DNA of 26,634 bases. It comes from Coemansia sp. RSA 922 (Eukaryota; Kickxellomycota; Kickxellomycetes; Kickxellales; Kickxellaceae). Every line of letters begins with the position of its first letter. Within the stretch, counting starts at the first letter, position 1. The stretch covers positions 1-26,634 of the forward strand of contig JANBQS010000201.1 of the NCBI GenBank assembly GCA_027577415.1, given 5' to 3'. The notes under the pieces were generated by a model that saw nothing but the letters and a program-made list of their open reading frames with translations, searched no databases and had not been told where the DNA came from. The translations under genes and the position numbers were made by a program. Of the stretch, positions 1-10,301 are shown one piece after another.

Positions 1-573
1 CGTCTAGAAAGGTCCCCCGCCGACCCTCGACATCTCGACCATATGGCTCGTGCCATCCCTCGCCATCCAGACTTTCGAAACAGTAGCACAAGGGCTACCA
101 ATGTAAACGCTGCAGCTGATGACCACTCATCTAGTCGCGCCGCCACCAGCAACCTCATATTGGGCGACCGCCTCAAGCCCAGTAGTGCCCTCTACCCTAA
201 AGCTCAAAGCAAAGCCAGTAATGATTCAGTTGACGCAATAGGTAAAGGCTTTGCTCCACAATCTGCAAATGCCGCTGTTAGCAGTTCCCGTACCATGGAC
301 GTTCAATCCTTGGATGCCAATGCCCTTCGCCAATACCAAATCTTGACGCCTGACAGCGCAACGGCCGCTGGATTCGACCCCAAATTGCACCCAGTTGTTG
401 GTCCTCGCGCAATGGACGTCTCGCCAACCCTGCAGATTTCAAACAACCACTCTATGCCCATACTTACGTCTGCCCAAAACAAACCTCGCTACTCACAGCG
501 ACTACGTCGCCATGCTCCACCACGCATCCAAACACTTGGTGCCTACTCTGGATACCAAACGGAGAACGTCTAG
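1..573 (+). CDS. 3' end of an unrecognised Ser/Ala-rich protein (5' partial)
   Basis: The reading frame is already open at base 1 and runs to a TAG at 571-573, so the gene probably starts outside the window; the first in-window ATG is at 43. The visible part (about 190 residues) is rich in Ser, Ala, Asn and Pro, has no hydrophobic segment and no motif I recognise, and ends in a basic stretch (RYSQRLRRHAPPR). It looks like a disordered tail. A short T-rich 3' region follows, and the gene converges on the MER3-like helicase. It could be the last exon of a larger regulatory or scaffold protein. Function unknown; that it is coding at all rests on the open frame and lack of low-complexity collapse. 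Confidence 0.5.
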   Translation, partial: RLERSPADPRHLDHMARAIPRHPDFRNSSTRATNVNAAADDHSSSRAATSNLILGDRLKPSSALYPKAQSKASNDSVDAIGKGFAPQSANAAVSSSRTMDVQSLDANALRQYQILTPDSATAAGFDPKLHPVVGPRAMDVSPTLQISNNHSMPILTSAQNKPRYSQRLRRHAPPRIQTLGAYSGYQTENV

Positions 574-712
574 TGTGTTTTTTTCCTTTCTTTTTTATGC
601 TGTGTAAGCATGCCCTGCATCTTTTGTGAGGCTTGTACATTAGATTGTTTATGCGTCCATTTCTAGCTGTGAGCGCACATTTACTCGTTGTCAATAGCCA
701 ATTGAAAAAAAG

Positions 713-3700
713 TTAAGGACTGCTACTAGTCAAATCAATAGTAGTGCCTGCCAAATGGGCATTTGTCTGATCTTGGGCTAAAGCTGGAAGTGGAGGCACA
801 GGTATTTCGGAATTTGTAAGTAGCTCCTCTAGTAGACTGTCGCAGTCGCAATCGCCAAAGTCAAAGTAGTCGCTATAGTGGTCGTCCTGAAAACAGTTAG
901 ACTGCTCTGCATTAGCTAGCGGCTCCAGAGCATCTTCAGCTGACTCGCTATTTGACCTGTCAAATGATGTGTGCCCGTCATATCGCGGAATCAAAAACTC
1001 TAGCTTACTACCACAGCCGACTAAACTTGCAAATGTGACATGTGCGTTTTATCCAGGCCTGCTTTAAATTAGGAAAGCTATAGATAATTGATTGTACCAT
1101 ACAATTTGTGCATTTACAAGCGCGGTACTTGCCATATTTTTGTGGCGACACTTCGACTAGTACTGACGCTCCTGGAGCTGGATTGCACAGCCCGGCCTGT
1201 GTCTGGTAAAAGGAAGCGCTTGACGCCAGGTCAATCGTTTCGAATTTAAGCAGCACACCATCCGAGGTATATGCTACGAGGGTAAACTGAGTGATACTAC
1301 TGGTGCTTCTTTTTTTGCCTTCACCGTGTGTGCTGGGTTTAGAATTACATGTCAAATCGATAGTGAACACAATCTTGCAAGCATCGAGCCAGTACATAGT
1401 CAACTCGACCGAGCACCTAGGCAAGGCTGCTGCCCACGCCAATACCTTTGTGCCAAATGGTGGTTTACGATTGAGCACCTATAAAACGTATTTACTGGCA
1501 TGTTATCATATAATCCACATATTTTAAAGGTACACAGTGGCCCGATATACAATTTCACACTACTTACTCGCTCAATTTCGCGCGCGCCAGCGTCGCAAAG
1601 CAGGGGAATGGACTTGATACCCTGGCCCCAGAGCAACTCCGCGTACCGAGGTCCTACTCCGTCAATTTGCTGCAGAAGAGCAGATGAGTCCTCAGCACAT
1701 TTGGCCACAAGTTCGCGGCATAAGATTATTGAATTTGAAACGCCCGCTACATCTCTACTTTCTACGTAGCACTCGCGAACACACATGGCCACGCCCTGTG
1801 CTATCTGAATAATGCGACCCATGTCATGGCTCAGCCCAGGAGCGTGATTGCTAGCGGGCAGCGACCTACAGTTTAGCCCGTACTGCAGCAGCACCAACAC
1901 CTTGTCGCCAATAGTCTGAACTCGATCCTTGAGCTTGAATCGGACCCACTGGCTTTTGTTCAACTCGTTCAAGACTCCCTTCTGACCCGCTGTGATTCTA
2001 AAATCGTCAAACTCGCCGCAGCCACAAATAGCCTCCAACTATATTTTTCAGTACTTACTGATATTAGCGTAATGCAAACCTATCGATAAGACTTGGCACA
2101 ATAGGTTGGGTACTCACGATTTGTTGGTATGATGGATTCTCGGGCAGATTGGAGGCAATGCCTGCCATTCGTATCGGGTTGACTCTATGCTTTGCCATAC
2201 ATCCTCCAAGAGCTACATAAAGGTAAGTGATTCAATTTCAACAAATGCAATTCAAGTTAGTAGGGCCGATGTTGAGACCCAGAATAGACGGACTAATTAA
2301 TCAATATTTGGCTTACCAGTTGTACTCAGTTCTCCGTCTTTCTGGACGCTCAGCAATCCAGCCGATTCGAGTCTTGAAATTTCGCGCTCTGCGATACCTA
2401 TCACAATAGAGTCATGTGAGGATAGTATCTATATATGACAACTTGGCCAATAAATGATAAACGTTATTGCAACATTATTTTACACCTTACATTTGCAATA
2501 GTCGCCGCCAGACGCCCCTTGCATATCGTTTGAGCTGATGTACTTGAGTGGGTTCTTTTTGGCACGCACGGCCAGAAAGCTGCGACTCAACCTATACATG
2601 AAATTGTCAAATATTTATCTCTCTCGTATGTTGACTCGCAACAAGTTATCCATATTCGGTTTATACAATTATCTTACCATTTGGTCACATCGCCTGTAGA
2701 AGTAAACTCCCGTCTGTATACGCCGCCAAGCATCCAGCGCAAAAGCTCAGGGCCTAAGCTGCTTTCGAGGATCTCACTTCCTGACACCAGGTTTTGGTAC
2801 GATTTGACCATGGTCTTTTCTGTGAGTATGATCGCCTTGCCGCTTGGGCCAAACTGTGGACGCCCCGCACGCCCAATAAATTGCAGAACCTCTGACTGTG
2901 CGTACTCTTTGTAGTTGTTGTCAGTGTATCCCTTTGTGCCCTTGACAATAACCATATAAGCTGGCATATTTACGCCAATCCCAAGCGTAGAGGTGGAACA
3001 CAGGATCTGAACAGCGCCGTTAATGAATAGCTGCTCGATGCGTGTGCGGTCATTGGCGGCTAGTCCAGCATGGTGATACGCAACACCCAGCGGCACGCAC
3101 TCTATTTTACTTATTGGACAAGCACGCATAATATGCGTCTATTTTTAAGTGCGCAATCCAATAGTATGTGACATGGCCCAAACACAGGTACTTACTATTA
3201 AGCAGATGGTTTGTAAACGCACTGGTAAGATGAACAGGCATTGGTTGACGGGTAAGCTGGCCAATGTTTTGGGCAATAAGACGAGCGCATTCCTGTGCCG
3301 CGCCTCGAGTAGGGCAGAAAATCAGGACGGAGCGCCCTGTTCCGTGTGTGTTTATAATTCCAGGCAACCTAAAGTCCAAGTTGCGCTGAAACTGATAGTA
3401 GGGACCAGTGCAGTCATAGCCTAGAGCGACTTTTGTCAGAGGCACTGGTCGATATTCCTCGCCAAAAACAAGCGGTTTAGCAGCACCACTATTACGGTCA
3501 GCTAGCCACTCGGCAACGTCACCTATATTTCCCACCGTCGCCGACACGGCTATAATCCTTGCTTGGCCCGCATTAGCCCTGATTAGAGAAATAGCTAGCT
3601 CCAGAGATGCGCCACGGTTAGTGCCGACCATATGGCACTCATCAACAAGCACCAAGCCAACGGACCCTAGAAGCGTGGCCACGCTAGGCTGAGCCACGCC

Positions 3701-4396
3701 CCCAGCCAATGCAACAAACTTTTCAGGAGTTGTACAAACAATGTGCGACTGGGAAAACACTTGACTTGCCGATCTCGTCTCTTCTAACGCGCTGTTCGCA
3801 TCGCCACCAACAATCTCAGTACATTGTAATTCGCAGCGCGTATATCGGCTAGTCCACTCGGCTGCCTTTTCTGCGCAAAGCGACTTGAGGGGCGCCAAGT
3901 AAAGAGCCTTCTTGCCGCCTCTGCTTGCAATATCACGGAACAAGCGACACATGGCGATTTCCATTAATGCAGTCTTTCCTGAAGCGGTGGGGGCGCTGAT
4001 AACCAAATTGTCGCCAGAATCAAACAAGTCTGCAAAACAAGCCGACTGTAGGCGGTTAAAGTGGGCGAATGAGTAAGTGGCGGCAAACTCCGACGGCAAG
4101 GCAGATACTGGAATTAACTGTGCATCGTTATTCGAGACTTGAGGGACCTGGCTGGGCGTTGATAGCGGATGAGTGCGCGGCTGCTGTGACACAAAGTATC
4201 TACTAGTTGTCCCTGTGGCAGCGGCAGTAGACACATTTGTGGCAGTTGAAGTAGAAATAGTCATCATTGGTGTTGCTGATAGATGCCGGCGCCGAGCAAA
4301 GAAGCTCTGTGCCTCTTCAAAAAATTTACTATCACTCATGTCGTGGTCCGCATCGTCGCTGCCTTGGCTAATGCGTCTCTTTCGATTAGTGTTCAT
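713..4396 (-). CDS. HFM1: MER3/HFM1-type meiotic DNA helicase, 8 exons
   Basis: Superfamily 2 (Ski2-like) helicase, known in yeast, plants and mammals to promote meiotic crossovers by acting on recombination intermediates. Inferred exons (minus strand): 4396-3196, 3101-2678, 2591-2491, 2397-2317, 2212-2118, 2038-1568, 1478-1118, 1020-713, giving about 1,013 aa. All introns are GT-AG, 79-104 bases, and phases match at every junction. Motifs: Walker A APTASGKT (about 135-142), DECH box (252-255), SAT (285-287), YHHAGL, and motif VI QFIGRAGRPQFG (about 474-485). A winged-helix part (FLAVRAKKNP) follows, then a Sec63-type domain with a helix-hairpin-helix (QQIDGVGPRYAELL) and the family hallmark VLNRKPPFG at the start of exon 7. 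Start chosen at ATG 4396: the frame upstream is only translated T/C-rich promoter. The last intron (1117-1021) is the least certain; without it the protein ends at 1008. The tail ends in a SUMO-interacting-like IDLT after an acidic stretch. Confidence 0.88.
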
Positions 4397-4802
4397 AGTG
4401 GGCGGAAAAGGTATATAAAAAAGGAACGTAAAGCTGGCTAGAAATGACAAATAAAACAAGATAGCAAAAGTTGTTTGTAAAGTAAAAAAGGGAAAAGGTG
4501 CTTGAGCAAGAAAATCCATCTGTAGTAATGGTCGATGGAGAAGTCGCTTAGCATACACAGGTAGCTAAAAATAAAATATCGTCAATGCTACATATTCGTG
4601 GCTGTATCTGGCTTGAGAGTGACACGAGAAACACTGTTGTCTGCGTAACTACCCCAGGCGTGCAGCCTTTCCTTGTCACAAGCTATTATGAGCATTACCT
4701 GTTGACAAACAGTGTACACATGCGTTTTGTCGATGCTACCTTGTGCACAGGCGTGCAAAAGTTATTCCAAAGGGTGCCTATGGAAGAAAACTACACTGGG
4801 GC

Positions 4803-4810
4803 TATTTAAA
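4803..4810 (+). promoter_or_regulatory. TATA-like TATTTAAA upstream of ABC transporter copy 1
   Basis: TATTTAAA sits in a block (GGGGCTATTTAAACACCAGG) that is kept exactly in copy 2 at 21105-21112, while the surrounding flank has diverged. It is about 600 bases before the likely ATG at 5416, so either the mRNA has a long leader (perhaps with an intron) or this is not the true TATA box. The region 4397-5415 otherwise holds no gene I can support. Confidence 0.4.
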
Positions 4811-5415
4811 CACCAGGCGCATTTCAAATAAGGAAAAGGTTATTACTTCCATCTCTCCACGCTTTATTAATTCATTTATTCGCTATCATATTCTATTATA
4901 CATTCTTGTTACACTTCTCTGCACTTAGCAGTTGGAGAGGAATGTATGAGTCTACACTTTGCAGAGGTCTGAGTAGTACGCAATGATAAAGGCTTCAAAG
5001 CATATATTTTTGTAATACCCATTCATCTGAAAGAAAGAGCTAATGAAAACTTTGTTAAATGATGCTGGATGTTACAAGTGAGACAAGTGTCAGTGTTGGC
5101 AAGGAATCTAGCACTGTGTGAAAACAAATATGAGCCGCAGCAAACAGGAGTACATGTCATGGTGACATGGTGTGAGCAAAAGCGTGGAGACTTTAAAGTC
5201 AAAGGAGCTCGAATTCTTTTGTCAAAGCACTCTTTACTTTTTCTTTTGTTGATGACGTAAAACCCTTCCCTTCTCCAGTCAACTAAAAGTGTGTCCACAC
5301 TTTTTTTTTTAGTTAAAAGGGCCCGCATGCTGCTGGCAAGAAAAATTTCTTCTCTCCATCACTCAGTTTTTCTCCACTCCATTTCTTGGTCATTTAGTTG
5401 CTTATTGTGCTTTCG

Positions 5416-8400
5416 ATGATTATCCAGGATTATTTTTATTTTGCAACCTCTGTGTTGCAGCGCTCTGCTCTTCCAGCCGCCGATGCTGCCGTCATAGCCA
5501 TGTCGTTTTACGCAGTCCTACGAAACAAGACGCCATTGTCAAAGTGGCTTGGCAACAAGTCATCTCTTCTAGCGTGTGCTACGCTTGCTGCTCTTGCTGC
5601 CCACTCATCTCTTGCCTGGGCTGGCCTTTTCTATTCAGCTGCTATGCTCTTGTCATTTGCCCTGTCCACTTCAGCAACAGGCTACATTTGGTTTCAAGCA
5701 TTCCATCTACTGGGCGTTTACCGAGCACTAAATGGTTCATGTGAAGTGTGGAGCAGGGTAGCATGTGCCCTGCTACACGGGGTTCTGGTGCTGGCAAACC
5801 TCGATGCCTCAAGCAAATCCTTGATAAACCAAGTCACCCTTCAAATCACTTATGCTCAAGAGCGCTACCTGATGAAGCTGCATAAAATGCGCCAAGTTAC
5901 GCTTGATGACATGTGGCCACTTCCAGAGAGATTCCAGCTTCGTAATGCCTACAGCGAGTTCAAGTACAACACAAACGAGTCCTATTTTGTTCTGCGTGGC
6001 ATATTCCGCATGATGTGGCGTCCAATGATTCCTGTATACATTGTCGGGCTGCTGCTTCAATTTATACCTCTACTTCAAATCAAGCTAAACAGCAGCATTA
6101 TGCACAACGTCGATGACTTGTCCAACTATAGCATGTATATGATTGTTGCAGATGTTGCGCGCATTATGATTGTTCAGCTGTTGGACAGCCAGCAGAGCGT
6201 TGCAAACCAGTACTTAGAAAACGAAATGGACAGAGCAAATAATGCAATTGAGATTGAAATGTACCGCTTGCCGTTGCAAAGGCTGGGGCTAAGGAAGAAG
6301 TCAAGTGATCATATGCCTCCTAGTTATTATATGAAGTTTTTGACCTCATTTCCACAAAAGGTTGAACGTCTACTCAGCTGTTTGTTTTCTATGGCCATGA
6401 CAGGATGGATGTTGTACAATCACATTGGTTGTTACGTTGTGATTGCTATTATATTACCTCATCTATTGAAGCTTGTTTACACCGGGCTCACACCTCTAGT
6501 AGGCAATAAAAATAGGTGGAAAGAGCCTCAAGGAACTAGTAGCATTAGGTCAAACATTGAAGATATAACCAAGGGCATAAAATCAATAAAGATTTTTGCC
6601 TGGGAGAAATTGTTTCCAGATTTGACACCCAGGAAAACTACGTCCATTAAAAAGCTTCCCAGGTATGCTCCAATTATGCGACTCATTGTGACTCTGCTAA
6701 AAGCATTAGACTCGACCGTTAATAAGCTGAGCGCACTAGCAGCCATATATGCCTACTCTACATCTGCAAAAGCTAATGTGGGTATGTCCAACGCCAATAT
6801 ACTGGAAATTGCTTCCCTCATTCATAAGCTACAACGTGATATGACCAGAATTGAAATCGGTCTGTCGGGATTTAAACGCTTACCAGGAAACAATCAGAAA
6901 TTTGAAAGCGTGCTTAAGGGGGAATATCTCAGTTCTTTACCTCATTCTGAGGATACTTCCGATGTTGGTCCATTAGTAGAGATGGACAATTGCAGCTTTG
7001 CCTGGGGAACAGGAGATAAGGCTAAGAATGTTCTTTCAGATGTTTCATTGAGTGCTAGTGCAGGAGAACTGGTGGCAATAGTTGGCAAGACTGGTGCTGG
7101 AAAGTCATCACTATTGTTAGCCATGTGCAGCGAAGTGGAAATGATGCAAGGAACAGGAAAATTGGTTGGTAGAATTGCATACTTGGAGCAACAGCCGTGG
7201 ATTATGAATGATACTTTGCGTGCTAATATTCTCTTTGGGCGTGAATATGATGAAGAATACTACTGGAAAGTGTTGCATGCCTGTGCGCTTACAGATGATT
7301 TGGAAATGTGGCCAAAAAGCGATCTGACTATTATTGGCGAGAATGGCATGAACATTTCAGGCGGTCAGAGAGCTCGCCTAGCATTGGCTAGAACTGTGTA
7401 TTCTAAGGCTGACATCTATTTCCTAGACGATCCTTTGTCAGCGGTTGATGCCATTGTCAAGCGTCATATTCTGGACAATATTATCTTGAGCACTGGGCTG
7501 TTGGGTGATAAGCTGCGTTTTATCGCCACTAAAGCAGACAACATTTTGCCACTTTGCAACCAAATTGCTACTGTGGATGATGGCCGTGTCTCGGTTAAAG
7601 TTCAAACACCCCAAGTCCACACTGCATTCGAGTTTAAAGTCCAAAATAGGATCAAGCAAAAAGATGTCGACGACTCCAGCAAAGAGCTGCAGGCAACACC
7701 AGCTGCAGATTATAAGGAAATGACTAGTGTTTCTGATGAGAGCATAGACCCAATCACTGACACTGATAATGACACCAAAGCACCAAAGCAGTGGTTGCAT
7801 TGGAGTAATATCTTGTATGCTATTCGCATTTGTGGATTTCCAGTGGTGGCAACTATTATTATGACTGTGCTGTTTGATAAGATATCAGAAACGGTGCTTG
7901 ATATGTATAAGCTTGATGTATTAAAAGGCAACAGCAACTCTAGTAAGTCTGATAGCAATGCAATGCTCACGTATATTGGGATGACGACATTGAGTGATAT
8001 ATCCAGTTCATTAATGTGGGAGTTGCAATATTATATTAAAGACGCATTGATTAACGCCAAGTTTGAGCAAAAAGTTGGCAACCATCTCATTAGAGGCCTG
8101 CTGTTTGCGCCGTTGACATATTTTGAAAGTAAGCAAGGTAGCGATATTTACGATGCTTATAATGATGCCATACGTATATTTTCAAGTAGAGTGCACTACT
8201 ATTTGACATACCGTATTGGGCATGCTTTATCTGCCATATTGTTGTTACACCGAATTGTAAAGTCCTCCCCTTGGCTTCTCATCTGCCTTCCACTGTTTTG
8301 GTGGGTGGACCATATGGAGGAATCCACTTTTGAACCACTAAATAAGAATATTGAGGATTTGCAAAAGAAAGAGAAGAAAGAACATAATCACAACCAGAAC

Positions 8401-9699
8401 TTGGCTAAGAATGGAGCCCAGATGATCCGTCTCTTTGGCGTAGAGCCCTATTTCACAAACAATTACATTCAGAGTGCCGAGAGCACTACTCGCTTGGGCA
8501 TGATTATATCGACATACTATGATCTAAATGATGTGGTATCTGCAACAGTTAAAACGGCACTGCACTCGATAGTGCTCTATGCCTATATTGCCATGTCAAA
8601 GATTGGACTGTACATGATAAGGGCGGGCGATGTTGCTGGGTTCCGTCAGAACTGTGAATCAATCAGCAGGAATATAACAGCTATCTCATCATTGCTCAAG
8701 GACACCTTCAAGCTTCTAGCAGAGATTAATGAGTTCCGCAATCTAGCTGAGCGTGATCCAGAGGCACCATACATAATTGATACCTGCCGACCATCTGCAC
8801 AGTGGCCACCCAATGGCAAAATTGAATTCCGCAATTTTAGCATGAAGTATGGCGCAGATCTAGGCTATGCTCTGAAGAATGTCAATCTAACAATTAACCC
8901 AGGAGAAAAGATTGGCATTGTTGGACGGACTGGTGCTGGCAAGTCTTCTCTGGCCAAGGTCTTGTTTAGATTAGTTCACGAGAACACCAGTGGCTCTATA
9001 TTGATTGATGGCCAGGATATTTCCGAATTTGGTGTTGGAGATTACAGACCACGACTGGGCATGATTCCCCAAGAGTCATCAATGTTTGGAGGATCAATCA
9101 GAAGGAATTTGGATCCATTACACCAATTCGAGGTTGAGGAGATGTGGGCATCACTGGCAAAGTGCAACTTGTCTGAGCTAGTTTCATCCAAGGAAGTATC
9201 AAGCAATGGCAGTGAGGAGTCAGAGTATGAAAAAGATCAAGCACATAAAAGAGAGCAGTGGCAAAATGCTGGATGGCTTAAGCGCGCAATGCTATTTATT
9301 CTAAACGACATGCCTGTGACATTAGATCCTGTAGAAAAGCCCAAGTTCAGTGGATTGGATAAATCGGTTGAAGACTGCTTTGGAAGCTTTAGTAGTGGTC
9401 AACAACAACTCTTTGGCCTGTGCCGTGTAATTATGCGCAGACAAAAGATTGTCGTGCTTGACGAAGCAACTGCCAATGTCGATTTGGAGACAGACAAGTC
9501 TGTTCAAGAGCTGATTCGCAAGGAGTTTAGCGATTGCACTGTGCTGACAATTGCTCATCGCCTAGAGACAATTATGAACAGCGATCGCATTATCGTTATG
9601 GACAAGGGCACCATTGCTGAAATAGGAACTCCCCAAGAACTGGTTGCCAAAGACGGAATGTTTGCACAGCTAGTCAAAACCAGCGACTTTGGTCAGTAA
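5416..9699 (+). CDS. ABCC (MRP/YCF1-like) full-size ABC transporter, intact copy
   Basis: ATP-driven membrane exporter or vacuolar pump of subfamily C; substrate unknown. About 1,427 aa, single exon. The frame is open from 5398, but the first ATG is 5416. Order: TMD0-like hydrophobic N-terminus (about 10-130), TMD1 (about 200-470, with the ABCC coupling stretch ITKGIKSIKIFAWE), NBD1 (about 520-740), linker, TMD2 (about 800-1080), NBD2 (about 1130-1427). NBD1: GKTGAGKSS, Q-loop QQPW, signature ISGGQRARLALAR, Walker B IYFLDDPLSAVD with the Asp in place of Glu that is usual in ABCC. NBD2: GRTGAGKSSL, FSSGQQQLFGLCR, VVLDEATANVD, H-loop IAHRLE. Oddities: the NBD1 H-loop position reads FIATKAD with no His, and NBD2 carries about 40 extra charged residues before its signature. 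Its codons look more AT-rich than those of the neighbouring AROM. Confidence 0.93.
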   Translation: MIIQDYFYFATSVLQRSALPAADAAVIAMSFYAVLRNKTPLSKWLGNKSSLLACATLAALAAHSSLAWAGLFYSAAMLLSFALSTSATGYIWFQAFHLLGVYRALNGSCEVWSRVACALLHGVLVLANLDASSKSLINQVTLQITYAQERYLMKLHKMRQVTLDDMWPLPERFQLRNAYSEFKYNTNESYFVLRGIFRMMWRPMIPVYIVGLLLQFIPLLQIKLNSSIMHNVDDLSNYSMYMIVADVARIMIVQLLDSQQSVANQYLENEMDRANNAIEIEMYRLPLQRLGLRKKSSDHMPPSYYMKFLTSFPQKVERLLSCLFSMAMTGWMLYNHIGCYVVIAIILPHLLKLVYTGLTPLVGNKNRWKEPQGTSSIRSNIEDITKGIKSIKIFAWEKLFPDLTPRKTTSIKKLPRYAPIMRLIVTLLKALDSTVNKLSALAAIYAYSTSAKANVGMSNANILEIASLIHKLQRDMTRIEIGLSGFKRLPGNNQKFESVLKGEYLSSLPHSEDTSDVGPLVEMDNCSFAWGTGDKAKNVLSDVSLSASAGELVAIVGKTGAGKSSLLLAMCSEVEMMQGTGKLVGRIAYLEQQPWIMNDTLRANILFGREYDEEYYWKVLHACALTDDLEMWPKSDLTIIGENGMNISGGQRARLALARTVYSKADIYFLDDPLSAVDAIVKRHILDNIILSTGLLGDKLRFIATKADNILPLCNQIATVDDGRVSVKVQTPQVHTAFEFKVQNRIKQKDVDDSSKELQATPAADYKEMTSVSDESIDPITDTDNDTKAPKQWLHWSNILYAIRICGFPVVATIIMTVLFDKISETVLDMYKLDVLKGNSNSSKSDSNAMLTYIGMTTLSDISSSLMWELQYYIKDALINAKFEQKVGNHLIRGLLFAPLTYFESKQGSDIYDAYNDAIRIFSSRVHYYLTYRIGHALSAILLLHRIVKSSPWLLICLPLFWWVDHMEESTFEPLNKNIEDLQKKEKKEHNHNQNLAKNGAQMIRLFGVEPYFTNNYIQSAESTTRLGMIISTYYDLNDVVSATVKTALHSIVLYAYIAMSKIGLYMIRAGDVAGFRQNCESISRNITAISSLLKDTFKLLAEINEFRNLAERDPEAPYIIDTCRPSAQWPPNGKIEFRNFSMKYGADLGYALKNVNLTINPGEKIGIVGRTGAGKSSLAKVLFRLVHENTSGSILIDGQDISEFGVGDYRPRLGMIPQESSMFGGSIRRNLDPLHQFEVEEMWASLAKCNLSELVSSKEVSSNGSEESEYEKDQAHKREQWQNAGWLKRAMLFILNDMPVTLDPVEKPKFSGLDKSVEDCFGSFSSGQQQLFGLCRVIMRRQKIVVLDEATANVDLETDKSVQELIRKEFSDCTVLTIAHRLETIMNSDRIIVMDKGTIAEIGTPQELVAKDGMFAQLVKTSDFGQ

Positions 9700-10213
9700 A
9701 TTTGTTGCTAGTTCATTATTTAGCTGTTTAGACAACATATATCTATTCAATTTTACTTTTAGTAGCACAGGGCCATTCTAATAGAGTATTATCTACAGGC
9801 AGTACCTCTGCTCAGTTACCGGACAGCTCTCTGGCGGCTGGTACAGTTAAAAATCCACCAATATGTAAGTCATAACGGTGTGTAGAAGATCTCGGTCAGG
9901 TCACAGCACCACTTTAAACGATGACGAGGTAGATGTATTGGACCCTTGGATAGGCATGTGCAATGGCCCTCGGCTCTGAGATCGACTCAAAGACTTGGTG
10001 AGTCTTAAAAAATATAATTTACCAGGAGCAAGCATGTCTTCTGAATCATGCATCAAGAGAATCGTCTCTTAAATATCTGAATGTGTCGTGTGACCAACAA
10101 AGCGGCGGTTTCTGTAGCCAACATATTCACACGCACCATTTTTCTTCACACACCCCCTAGTCCAACCGTAGGACAATTTAACTAGCCACGTTGGTTCCTG
10201 GGCCTCCTCGGGG
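9700..10213. other. Intergenic region, no gene seen
   Basis: Stop-rich in all frames. It holds the 3' flank of ABC copy 1 up to about 9760, then unique sequence and the promoter of the URC4-like gene. A small inverted repeat AAGACT-TGGTG-AGTCTT lies near 9991-10007. No tRNA-like A/B boxes were seen. Confidence 0.5.
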
Positions 10214-10221
10214 TATAAAAG
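10214..10221 (+). promoter_or_regulatory. TATA box of the URC4-like gene
   Basis: A perfect TATAAAAG lies 81 bases before the ATG at 10302. The intervening leader is pyrimidine-rich. Spacing and sequence fit a canonical RNA polymerase II TATA promoter. Confidence 0.65.
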
Positions 10222-10301
10222 CGTACAGCCCGCTTGGTCTTTCCTTTCACTTCCACATCACAATTTTCTATATATATTCTACTACTTACCGAGATAGAGG
10301 A

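Larger units (their letters stand above)
4631..9760 (+). repeat. Copy 1 of a ~5.1-kb direct segmental duplication
   Basis: Direct repeat of about 20924-26390. By eye, homology starts at the shared AACACTGTTG near 4630, runs through the 5' flank and the whole ABC transporter, and ends about 60 bases after the stop codon, where ATCTATTCAATTTTAC is the last shared block. The first ~1.46 kb of coding sequence differs at only about 40 positions, while the 5' flank and the inter-domain linker (about 7660-7770) are clearly more diverged. Confidence 0.92.

Noticed and set aside
4412..4417. TATATA upstream of MER3
   Set aside because: Only 16 bases from the chosen ATG, too close for a TATA box feeding that start; probably part of an AT-rich leader.
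4397..4558. 54-residue hydrophobic N-terminal extension of the MER3 frame that looks like a membrane anchor
   Set aside because: It is a translation of T/C-rich promoter DNA; helicases of this family are nuclear and the ATG at 4396 begins a typical basic N-terminus.
4635..4914. Possible LTR starting TGTTGTCTGCG and ending ...TTGTTACA in the transporter 5' flank, with TATTTAAA inside
   Set aside because: The bases on either side (AACAC and CTTCT) do not form a target duplication, and homology between the two copies runs straight through the supposed 3' end. It is better read as part of the duplicated promoter region.
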